This document shows, piece after piece, positions 29,615 through 36,974 of a DNA stretch of 64,000 bases; within the stretch, counting starts at the first letter, position 1, and each line of letters starts with the position of its first letter. The notes beneath the pieces were generated by a model that saw only the letters and a program-made list of their open reading frames with translations, was not told where the DNA came from and made no database searches. The position numbers and the translations under genes were made by a program. The stretch comes from Flavobacterium sp. JAD_PAG50586_2 (GTDB taxonomy: Bacteria; Bacteroidota; Bacteroidia; Flavobacteriales; Flavobacteriaceae). Where the stretch lies: positions 1,984,001-2,048,000 of the forward strand of contig CP096136.1 in assembly GCA_023213215.1 (NCBI GenBank), read 5' to 3'.

Positions 29615-29913
29615 TAACTAAAGATTCTCGCCAGCCCCGATATTTTTATATAGAAACCAAACGTTGCCGTTAGCCCCGATAATTTGAAATTAAAAGGAGG
29701 GAGATCGTTGGGGTACAGGTATATGAACTTTAGTTCGTCTTGCTTACAGTCGTGGTCAGGAATTTTTCATTTGTTTTTAGATGAACTAAACGTTCTCGTT
29801 AGCCCCGATAATTTGAAATTAAAAGGAGGAAGCCCGGTGGGCTTCAGGTATATGGACTTTAGTTCATCTTATCAGGTTTTTTAGATAAACTAAATATTCT
29901 CGTTAGCCCCGAT
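29615..29913 (+). repeat. Tandem array of AGCCCCGAT-headed repeats
   Basis: AGCCCCGAT occurs at 29633, 29672, 29811 and 29905, each preceded by a version of AACTAAA-n-RTTCTCG. Two long units (from 29671 and 29810) share AATTTGAAATTAAAAGGAGG and then CAGGTATATG and ACTTTAGTTC. AGTTCGTCT at 29732 can pair with AGATGAACT at 29779, so each unit can fold a hairpin just before the next AGCCCCGAT head. An open frame at 29684-29884 merely tracks the repeat and is not a credible gene. Confidence 0.75.
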
Positions 29914-30060
29914 AGTAGTGGAAATCCTGTCATTGCACAGATAATTATGATGAGATTGCTTCGTGCCTCGCAATGACATGGTCCTTAGTTTCTCCGCAAT
30001 GACAGATTGGAACGGATAGCGGGAGCATAAGTCTAAAGAAAGGTAAATGTGCCGCTCCTT
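29905..30060 (+). repeat. AGCCCCGAT-type intergenic element, complete copy
   Basis: The element starts at the last AGCCCCGAT and contains a GAGATTGCTTCGTGCCTCGC palindromic stretch. It has ATAGCGGGAGC near 30016-30026 and ends GTGCCGCTCCTT. Head, middle and tail blocks match the element at 15731-15807, with the same possible CCCG-CGGG and AGCGG-CCGCT pairings. I know similar sequences to be widespread between Flavobacterium genes. Whether they are transcribed RNAs or mobile repeats cannot be decided from one window. Confidence 0.6.
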
Positions 30061-30085
30061 AAAATAAAATTATCCTCATTATTTT

Positions 30086-30117
30086 TTTGTCAAATCGTTT
30101 TGTATAAAGTACCTTTG
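30086..30117 (+). promoter_or_regulatory. Promoter of the oxidase assembly operon
   Basis: TTTG at 30086-30089 and TACCTTTG at 30110-30117 are 20 bp apart and fit the Bacteroidetes consensus. The first gene starts 18 bp downstream. Confidence 0.7.
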
Positions 30118-30134
30118 CAGCAGTTTTTAAAACT

Positions 30135-31040
30135 ATGATGAACGCTACTGCATCTACATTTTCCCTTAGAAAAATTGCGATTGATTTTAAAGAAATCACC
30201 AAGGCTGGTTTAGCTGTTAGTGTGGTATTTTCTTCTATTGCGGGTTATTTGCTTGGCGTGCTCGATTTTCATGACTTAAAATTCACTACGCTGGCGATGC
30301 TGGCTATAGGCGGATACTGTATGGTTGGGGCTTCGAATGCTTTTAACCAGGTTATCGAAAAAGACCTTGATGCGTTGATGGACCGAACGAAAAACCGCCC
30401 GGTAGCTTCGGGAAGGATGTCGCCTAACCACGCATTGTTTATAGCGAGCCTGCTGACAATTGTAGGTTTGATATTGTTGTACCTTATCAATCCGAAGTCG
30501 GCTATGTTTGGTGCGATTTCGATTTTTTTATATACGAGTGTTTATACCCCTTTGAAGGCCGTTACGCCGCTTTCGGTATTTGTTGGGGCTTTTCCTGGCG
30601 CGATTCCGTTTATGCTTGGCTGGGTTGCGGCTACTGATAATTTTGGCATTGAAGCAGGAACGCTTTTCCTGATACAGTTTTTTTGGCAGTTTCCGCATTT
30701 TTGGGCTATTGGCTGGTTTTTATATGACGATTATGAGAAGGCAGGTTTCTTTATGCTGCCTACCGGGAAAAAGGATACGTCGACTGCTTTGCAGACTATA
30801 TTGTACAGCGTTTGGCTTTTAGTGGCTTCAATGCTGCCCTGCTTAGGTTACACGGGAAGATTGTTTATTTCTCCGGTTGCAGCCGTACTGGTATTTTTAC
30901 TCGGATTGTGGATGATTTTTTATGCTGTGAAATTATATCAGCTAAGAACTACAAAAGCAGCCCGAACATTGATGTTGGTGAGTGTTTCTTATATATCTTT
31001 GCTGCAGCTGGTATATATTATTGATAAATTTTTAAGATAG
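30135..31040 (+). CDS. ctaB: Heme O synthase (protoheme IX farnesyltransferase)
   Basis: The protein has 301 residues, belongs to the UbiA prenyltransferase family and makes heme O from heme B for the terminal oxidase. The first aspartate-rich motif is in NAFNQVIEKDLDALMDRT, followed by the diagnostic NRPVASGRMSP. The second conserved region is DDYEKAGFFMLPTGKKDT. About eight hydrophobic helices are visible. It heads an operon with oxidase subunits III and IV. Either of two adjacent ATG codons (30135 or 30138) could be the start. Confidence 0.95.
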   Translation: MMNATASTFSLRKIAIDFKEITKAGLAVSVVFSSIAGYLLGVLDFHDLKFTTLAMLAIGGYCMVGASNAFNQVIEKDLDALMDRTKNRPVASGRMSPNHALFIASLLTIVGLILLYLINPKSAMFGAISIFLYTSVYTPLKAVTPLSVFVGAFPGAIPFMLGWVAATDNFGIEAGTLFLIQFFWQFPHFWAIGWFLYDDYEKAGFFMLPTGKKDTSTALQTILYSVWLLVASMLPCLGYTGRLFISPVAAVLVFLLGLWMIFYAVKLYQLRTTKAARTLMLVSVSYISLLQLVYIIDKFLR

Positions 31041-31046
31041 TTTAGT

Positions 31047-31628
31047 ATGGCAATGACCGCACAGGAACATAAGGAAAGATCAGCGAGATCGTATAAGTTA
31101 CTCTTGTTGTTTGCTATGGGTAGCATGACGATGATGTTCGCCGGAATCGTAAGTGCTTTTGTAGTAAGTAAATCGAGAGAAGACTGGATGAAGGATTTTG
31201 AGTTTCCGACAGCTTTTTATTATAGTACGCTAACGATTATTTTGTGCAGCGTTACGATTCACTTAGCTAAAAAGGCTATACAGAAAGACAACAGGCAGGC
31301 AACAACAGGGCTTCTTTTGGCGACTCTTGGGCTTGGAATTGCTTTTGTTTTTTGTCAGTTTGAAGGCTTTGGGCAAATGATGGAGAGCGGTTATTTTTTT
31401 ACCGGTCCGGAGAGTAATATTGCGACTACTTTTTTATACGTAATTGCCACAGTTCACCTGGCACACCTTGCGGGAGGAATAATTTCGCTTTTAATCATAA
31501 TTTATAATCATTTTAAACAAAAATACAATTCAACTCAAACGCTTGGAATTGAACTAGGTGCAATGTACTGGCACTTTCTTGATTTCTTGTGGATTTGTTT
31601 GTTTTTATTTTTATATTTCTTTAAATAA
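31047..31628 (+). CDS. Cytochrome c oxidase subunit III-like protein, short form
   Basis: The protein has 193 residues and five predicted helices. It is a heme-copper oxidase subunit III-family member recognised by the last helix YWHFLDFLWICLFLFLYF and the HLAHLAGG region. The first two helices of mitochondrial-type subunit III are missing, as in many Bacteroidetes. It starts 6 bp after ctaB and is followed by a second, longer subunit III gene, so the operon supplies two related proteins. Which one associates with CoxA/CoxB cannot be told from sequence. Confidence 0.88.
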   Translation: MAMTAQEHKERSARSYKLLLLFAMGSMTMMFAGIVSAFVVSKSREDWMKDFEFPTAFYYSTLTIILCSVTIHLAKKAIQKDNRQATTGLLLATLGLGIAFVFCQFEGFGQMMESGYFFTGPESNIATTFLYVIATVHLAHLAGGIISLLIIIYNHFKQKYNSTQTLGIELGAMYWHFLDFLWICLFLFLYFFK

Positions 31629-31670
31629 GAAAAAAATCTAAATTTGGGAACTTTTTAACTAATAACATTT

Positions 31671-32696
31671 ATGGGAGCTAAAGATACTTCTGGAAATACT
31701 GAGAACGTTTGGGGCGGCGGAAATGAGCCGATGGGCGCAAGTTATGGCAAATTAATGATGTGGTTTTTTATCGTGTCGGATGCCTTGACTTTTACCGGTT
31801 TTCTTGCTGCTTACGGTTTTTCGAGATTCAAATTCATTAATAACTGGCCTATTGCCGATGAAGTGTTTACCCACTTCCCGTTTATGCATGGTGTAGAAGC
31901 ACCGATGTACTATGTGGCATTAATGACTTTTATCCTGATCTTCTCTTCTGTAACGATGGTATTGGCAGTTGATGCCGGACACCAGATGAAGCAAAAGAAA
32001 GTAGCATTCTATATGTTATTGACCATTATTGGAGGTTTAATCTTCGTGGGTTCACAAGCCTGGGAATGGAAAAACTTCATCAAAGGGGAATATGGTGCAA
32101 TAGAAACGAAAGGTGGTAGCATCATTCAGTTTGTAGATAACACCGGAAAAAGAGTTAAATTGGAAGAGTTTGCCGCGACATTAGATGAAGAAAGAGAACA
32201 ACTGAAAAGAAGCAACGGAAAATGGTTTATGGATGAACCAACCCTGCCAACTTACTCGGTTGCCGAAATTCAGGCTGGTTTCAAAGCACATCCGGAATTA
32301 TTGGTAAGAACTGAGAAAATCTATAGAGATACAAAAGAGGATAAGGAAAATAAAGCATTACAACCCGGACTTAATAAAAACAAGCACAGGGAAATCCTAA
32401 CTAGAGCAGAATCTGAAATAATGGTTGCCAATAGTGCCATTGTTGTTGAAGGAGCTAATTTACACCACAACGAATACGGAAATAAATTGTTTGCCGATTT
32501 CTTCTTCTTCATTACAGGATTCCACGGTTTCCACGTATTCTCGGGAGTTGTTATCAACTTTATTATCTTCCTTAATGTTGTTTTGGGAACATACCAAAAA
32601 AGAAGAACTTATGAAATGGTAGAAAAAGTTGGGCTTTACTGGCACTTTGTCGATTTAGTTTGGGTATTTGTATTTACATTCTTCTACTTAGTTTAA
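31671..32696 (+). CDS. coxC: Cytochrome c oxidase subunit III, long form with soluble insert
   Basis: The protein has 341 residues. The N-terminal helices (KLMMWFFIVSDALTFTGFLAAYG, PMYYVALMTFILIFSSVTMV, AFYMLLTIIGGLIFVGSQAWEW) are followed by a hydrophilic stretch of about 100 residues (about 135-245). The last helices contain ITGFHGFHVFSGV and the family end motif YWHFVDLVWVFVFTFFYLV. The insert is charged, Lys/Glu-rich and predicted to be extramembrane. The gene sits between the short subunit III gene and subunit IV. Confidence 0.9.
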   Translation: MGAKDTSGNTENVWGGGNEPMGASYGKLMMWFFIVSDALTFTGFLAAYGFSRFKFINNWPIADEVFTHFPFMHGVEAPMYYVALMTFILIFSSVTMVLAVDAGHQMKQKKVAFYMLLTIIGGLIFVGSQAWEWKNFIKGEYGAIETKGGSIIQFVDNTGKRVKLEEFAATLDEEREQLKRSNGKWFMDEPTLPTYSVAEIQAGFKAHPELLVRTEKIYRDTKEDKENKALQPGLNKNKHREILTRAESEIMVANSAIVVEGANLHHNEYGNKLFADFFFFITGFHGFHVFSGVVINFIIFLNVVLGTYQKRRTYEMVEKVGLYWHFVDLVWVFVFTFFYLV

Positions 32697-32715
32697 TTAT
32701 TAGAAAACTTATATT

Positions 32716-33078
32716 ATGTCACACGATCACGCACACGGACACGTATCAAATACAAAAAGAATCTGGATGGTTTTCGCACTTTTATCTGTAGTAACTACAG
32801 TTGAGGTGTATTTAGGAATCACAAGACCAGATTTTCTATACATGAATAACTTTATCAGCATGAACCTGCTGAACTGGGTTTTCATTATCCTTACACTATA
32901 TAAAGCTTATTATATTGTTTGGGCTTTCATGCACATGGAAGGTGAGACAAGCAGCCTACGATGGTCAGTGGTAGCCACTGTAATTTTCCTTGCATTGTAT
33001 TTATTATTCATCCTTTTGGTTGAAGCAGATTATATCTTTGGAATTTTTGAAAGCGGCACTATCAAGTGGAATTTTTAA
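32716..33078 (+). CDS. coxD: Cytochrome c oxidase subunit IV family protein
   Basis: This small membrane protein has 120 residues, a His-rich N-terminus (MSHDHAHGH) and three hydrophobic segments (IWMVFALLSVVTTVEVYLG, NWVFIILTLYKAYYIVWAFMHM, VVATVIFLALYLLFILLVEAD). The middle segment with KAYYIVWAFMHME is typical of the bacterial subunit IV family (COX4-pro). It lies 20 bp after coxC and before a strong terminator, ending this transcription unit. Confidence 0.9.
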   Translation: MSHDHAHGHVSNTKRIWMVFALLSVVTTVEVYLGITRPDFLYMNNFISMNLLNWVFIILTLYKAYYIVWAFMHMEGETSSLRWSVVATVIFLALYLLFILLVEADYIFGIFESGTIKWNF

Positions 33079-33099
33079 TACTATATTAATTCAAAAAAA

Positions 33100-33136
33100 G
33101 TCCCGTCTATTCTATTGAAACAGACGGGATTTTTTT
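33100..33136 (+). terminator. Intrinsic terminator after coxD
   Basis: TCCCGTCT at 33101 pairs with AGACGGGA at 33122, followed by seven T. The T-run overlaps the -7 element of the next gene's promoter. Confidence 0.8.
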
Positions 33137-33143
33137 ATTTTTG
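33115..33143 (+). promoter_or_regulatory. Promoter embedded in the coxD terminator
   Basis: TATTTTTG at 33136-33143 is a good -7 element. TTG at 33115-33117 lies 18 bp upstream inside the hairpin loop. The next gene starts at 33167. Confidence 0.5.
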
Positions 33144-33166
33144 CATATCCGTTTTTCACAAAACAA

Positions 33167-33826
33167 ATGAAAAAAAATCTAGTCCTTTTTGTACTGTTCA
33201 TTTTACCCATAGTTGCCTATCTTTTCTTTGCTTCCGGTGTAAACAGTTTTATTTCCTTACCCACCATTACTAAAAATATCCCGGATACGAATTCCTGGAA
33301 AACCTTAGACAATAAACCCGTTTCGTTGTCGGGAAAGATTACGGTTTTAGGATTTATTGGGAATGATGTGATGAAACACAAAGGAAACTTTTTCAATCTT
33401 TACGAAATAATTTACGATAAGTATAAAGACTTCAAGGATTTTCAGGTGGTAATGGTGCTTCCCGACGGAACGCAGGATCAAGTGTTGGAATTGCTGAAAT
33501 TGGATATTAATAAATTAGGCACACACAAAGGCTGGAATTTTGTTTTCGCATCTCCGGATCAGATTACGATATTTTATGACAAGCTTCAATTGGTTGGGAA
33601 ATTAGACAATACCTATGCCACGCCTAATGTTTTTATCGTAGATAAGAAAAGAAACCTTAGAGGAAGAAAAGGTGAAGATCAAAAAGGAAAACCGGAATAT
33701 AAGGAAGGATACAGTACCATTTTTGCTTCCGATCTCTATAATAAAATGATGGACGACATGAAAGTCATTATTTATGAATACCGTGCTGCACTCAAAAGAA
33801 ATCACAACGCTACAAGGAAAATTTAG
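33167..33826 (+). CDS. Membrane-anchored thioredoxin-fold protein
   Basis: The protein has 219 residues with an N-terminal anchor or signal (LVLFVLFILPIVAYLFFASG). A thioredoxin-like arrangement follows: VSLSGKITVLGFIGND in place of the usual active-site strand, DFQVVMVLPDG, and NVFIVDKKRNLRGRKG. The CxxC or CxxxC of redox-active members is absent, as VLGFIGND has no cysteine. It is immediately upstream of a SCO1 gene, so a non-catalytic role in copper or oxidase assembly is a reasonable inference. It may be a degenerate SCO paralogue. Confidence 0.7.
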   Translation: MKKNLVLFVLFILPIVAYLFFASGVNSFISLPTITKNIPDTNSWKTLDNKPVSLSGKITVLGFIGNDVMKHKGNFFNLYEIIYDKYKDFKDFQVVMVLPDGTQDQVLELLKLDINKLGTHKGWNFVFASPDQITIFYDKLQLVGKLDNTYATPNVFIVDKKRNLRGRKGEDQKGKPEYKEGYSTIFASDLYNKMMDDMKVIIYEYRAALKRNHNATRKI

Positions 33827-33838
33827 ATTCTCATTGCC

Positions 33839-34529
33839 ATGAAAAACAAATCATACATAGGCTTATCATTTATCGTATTGATCTTCGGGATTATATTCAT
33901 TCCCAAAATCATTAACCGGATTAAAAGCGGCACTGTAGTCCAGGGCGACAGGATAGATGCTGTTTCGAATCATAAGAGCGCCAATGTTGAAACCGGTTTG
34001 GTGAAAATTGGACCAGCACCAAAGTTTGAATTAACAGACCAAAATAACGAGAAGGTGAATAACGAGACTTATAAAGGGAAAGTTTATTTAGTAGAGTTTT
34101 TCTTTTCCACCTGTCCGTCCATTTGCCCAATTATGAATAGGAATATGGTTGAAATCCAGGATGAATTTTTTGGAAATCCGAATTTTGGAATTGCTTCCAT
34201 TTCCATAGATCCTGAACATGATACTTCAAAGGTCCTTAAGGAACCACGGAAAGGTTATTGGTGTGAAATCGTCTAACTGGCATTTGCTGACTGGCGATAA
34301 GGACTATATTTTCGGTATAGCCAACAAAGGATTCAATCTGTATGCCGGCGAAAATAAAAATGTAAAAGGAGGTTTTGAGCATTCGGGACTTTTTGCCTTA
34401 ATTGATAAAAAAGGGAACATCAGATGCCGAAATGATAAGTTCGGAAACCCAATTCTATACTACGATGGTTTAGACAAAAAAGGAGTGAAAGCAGTTAAGG
34501 AGGACATTAAAAAACTTTTAAATGAATAA
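33839..34529 (+). CDS. SCO1/SenC copper chaperone for oxidase assembly (frame broken by one base)
   Basis: SCO proteins deliver copper to the CuA site of subunit II. After an N-terminal membrane anchor (LSFIVLIFGIIFIPKII), the thioredoxin fold shows the copper motif FFFSTCPSICPIMN and ASISIDPEHDT. The conserved histidine region is probably the one in SSNWHLLTG. The frame ends early at 34276. Removing one C from CC at 34244-34245 gives LKEHGKVIGVKSSNWH and continues to 34529, a 229-residue protein of normal SCO length. The end overlaps the next start by 8 bp. Confidence 0.88.
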
Positions 34530-35115
34530 TTCAGACAATAAAACTTTAGAACAACGTTTCAAATTTCCAATAATCCTGATTTCGATATTGATTCCGGTAG
34601 CGGTTGCTGTTTTGTTTACCGTTAAACTAAAGGATTTTGGAATAGAAGTGGAGCCGCTTTCTTTTTTACCTCCAATTTATGCTTCAATAAACGGATTTAC
34701 AGCTATATTGCTGGTAATGGGCGTAACAGCCATCCGAAAAGGAAACCAGAAAGTACACGAGCGCTTGATGACTTCAGCAATTGCCTGTTCCGTAATTTTC
34801 CTGGTAATGTATATTGCCTATCATATGACAGCTGATTCAACGGTATATGGAGATATCGATGGAAATAAGATTTTAGACGCCACTGAAAAGGCGAATGCGG
34901 GTTCAATGCGTTCTGCTTATTTGTTTATTTTGCTTAGCCATATTGTATTGTCCATTGCAATTATTCCTTTAGTATTGGTTACTTATGTTCGGGCATTAGC
35001 ATCTAGATTTGACAGGCACAAAAAAATAGCAAAAATCACATTTCCGCTTTGGCTGTACGTTGCAGTAACAGGGGTTGTGGTTTATTTAATGATTTCTCCT
35101 TATTATGCTAATTAA
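34522..35115 (+). CDS. DUF420 membrane protein
   Basis: The protein has 197 residues and about five hydrophobic segments. DUF420 (CtaM-like) proteins are known oxidase-assembly components in Gram-positives. Typical stretches are LPPIYASINGFTAILLVMGV, RKGNQKVHERLMTSAI, MYIAYH and RFDRHKKIAKITFPLWLYV, with conserved histidines in VHERL, AYH, LSHI and RHKK. Overlap with the SCO1 gene and its place in the assembly operon support a role in cytochrome oxidase maturation. Confidence 0.88.
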   Translation: MNNSDNKTLEQRFKFPIILISILIPVAVAVLFTVKLKDFGIEVEPLSFLPPIYASINGFTAILLVMGVTAIRKGNQKVHERLMTSAIACSVIFLVMYIAYHMTADSTVYGDIDGNKILDATEKANAGSMRSAYLFILLSHIVLSIAIIPLVLVTYVRALASRFDRHKKIAKITFPLWLYVAVTGVVVYLMISPYYAN

Positions 35116-35159
35116 AGAAAATAGAATAAAGAATAAAGAACAAAGCCTTTGGAACTTAG

Positions 35160-35375
35160 AAAAAGAATTTTCTTTTTCTATTCTCTATTTTCTATTCTCT
35201 TTCTGCAACAGCTCAATGCGCGATGTGTCGTGCTTCTCTCGAAAGCGAAGGCAACAAGACAAAGGTCGAAGCTGTAAATGACGGAATCGTTTTCCTGATG
35301 GCTGTTCCTTATATTATTGCTGCCGTCATTGGTTACGCGATTTATCGAATGTATTTCAAGAAGAAAATCGCGTAA
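35160..35375 (+). CDS. Small exported CxxC membrane protein (start hidden, probably by one missing base)
   Basis: The open frame gives a signal-like N-terminus (FLFLFSIFYSLSATAQ), then CAMCRASLESEGNKTKVEAVNDG, then a membrane helix (IVFLMAVPYIIAAVIGYAIY) and a basic tail. No normal start codon exists in frame after the stop at 35157. One more A in the A5 run 35160-35164 would connect to a TTG at 35149 and a complete signal peptide. I recall similar small CAMC proteins at this position in other Flavobacterium assembly operons. A link to copper or heme delivery is inferred from context alone. Confidence 0.7.
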   Translation, partial: KKNFLFLFSIFYSLSATAQCAMCRASLESEGNKTKVEAVNDGIVFLMAVPYIIAAVIGYAIYRMYFKKKIA

Positions 35376-35419
35376 GAAAAAATTCTGCACACTAATTTTC
35401 TGAATACTGATTACTTAAT

Positions 35420-36809
35420 CTACTCCATTCCGTCAATCTTAACATTCATTTTGCCGGTTGTAGTTATAAATGCAATGATGGCTTTGTTGGTTACTTCGAC
35501 CTTCTCAAATTCGAAATCACTCATGGTTCCGTTAACGAAAACCCCTTTCATAGGCGAATAATTATTGAGGTAAGGCGCTAAACTTTTTTGCCATCCTCTA
35601 AATTTTCCCTAATCGAATAGCGGCAGTTTTCCTGTATTTTTTTCAATATAACACCCTGGAGCAGCCAGTTAGCCGTTCTGGTCAATAATCCTTTTGTGGT
35701 CAGCACATAATCCATCTGCTCAAAATAAATCTCTTTCGTTACTGCGTTGTAATTAGGAATTCCCGAAAGATAAATTGTTCCATTGATACTTCCCGTCATA
35801 TCTAACGCAATTATTATTTTGCCGTCCTTTTGCCAAAGCGCCACATTCTGAACTACAATTTTCCTGCTTCCCGAAGTAAATTCCTTTCCCTTAAAATTGC
35901 TGGAAATAATCCGGGAAGCACTTTCATAAGTAGAAATTGCTGCAATATTCGCTGTTAGCTTTTCAGGGATTTTGGAAACGGGCTTAAATTGGATATCCTT
36001 TCTGTCAAAAGTATTTTTGGGCTTTAATCCCACCATTGTCTGCATGCTGCATTTTAATCCCAATTCCATTTTGATATCGTTTTTTCCTAAAACGGCGTCA
36101 GTAACATAAACTTCAATCGGCATTAATTTAAACCAGGTTTGGTATTGCTCGCTGGTTAGGAATGGCGTACTCATTTTTTCTAACACATCCAATACGTATG
36201 GTTTGAAGTCACAGGAACTTTCGATTGCCTCGTCGATTTTTTTGCAATTTTAGCCTTGAAAATAGAAAGCGTAGGATTGATGATATAAGTAATAGGAACA
36301 TTTTTACCTGCTACCAATATCGACGGGCTTTCTGACCATTCAAAATCTTCTATTTTTGAGACTGTCGACATTTTCCAATTGGATAGCTTTACGTCGCTTG
36401 TCATGGTTATAGTGCCATTCAGATTGATTTCCCGAGTATCGTTTAATCCCATAAAATCGGTGCCATATTTAAATCTTGACCAAATTTTCAAAGGCAATAC
36501 CGTTTGTATCTTGCCATTTTTTTCAATTAAACGGATGGGTGCCGTTTTGGTAATCTTCATTTCTGTTTTGTCATCTTCCAGATTAGCATCATTATAAATT
36601 TCGCCACTGAGCGTTTTGTTTAACTGTGCTTCAATTTCTTTAAGTGAAATCTCCAACGGCATATTTACAAAAGAAATTTTGGAATTATAAACCATCGGTG
36701 TGTCGTCTGATGGAAGGGGCTTTAGCGCTTCAATCTTTTGCGTGGTAGAGCAGCTATTAAAAAGAAAGGAAAGCAGTATAAAAGCAACAGTTAATTTTAT
36801 CTTTGACAT
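35420..36809 (-). CDS. DUF4403 family lipoprotein (frame broken twice)
   Basis: This is a lipoprotein of about 463 residues from the ATG at 36809, with signal MSKIKLTVAFILLSFLFNSC. The sequence matches DUF4403 proteins, with two related halves of beta-rich character (KISFVNMPLEISLKEIEAQLN early and KISFV-like segments later). Two one-base shortfalls interrupt it. The A8 needed at 36237-36243 is present as 7, and restoring it gives AKKIDEAIESSCDFKPYVLDVLEKMS. The A7 needed at 35584-35589 is present as 6, and restoring it gives GKKSLAPYLNNYSPMKG and the conserved C-terminus. No function is known for the family. The gene is convergent with the assembly operon and divergent from tolC. Confidence 0.78.
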
Positions 36810-36928
36810 TTTTTGGATTTTTCTTTCGCAAAAATAAAAGTAAAAATGTAATAATGGCTGTAACATTATTAAAAAACACGAGTCTAAGTTTCTATGTCTT
36901 TAAATAAGGAATTAAAAGACAAAAATCA

Positions 36929-36936
36929 TATATTTG
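36929..36936 (+). promoter_or_regulatory. -7 promoter element before tolC
   Basis: TATATTTG matches TAnnTTTG. It lies inside the longest open frame, which supports starting tolC downstream at 36975. No clear -33 element is seen. Confidence 0.4.
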
Positions 36937-36974
36937 TTCTACTCGAAAAAGTGAAGTTTGCAAACCAGTTTATT

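Noticed and set aside
29684..29884. Small plus-strand open frame with two similar halves
   Set aside because: The similarity is caused by the tandem intergenic repeat at DNA level, with a hairpin between the halves; codon choice is not protein-like.
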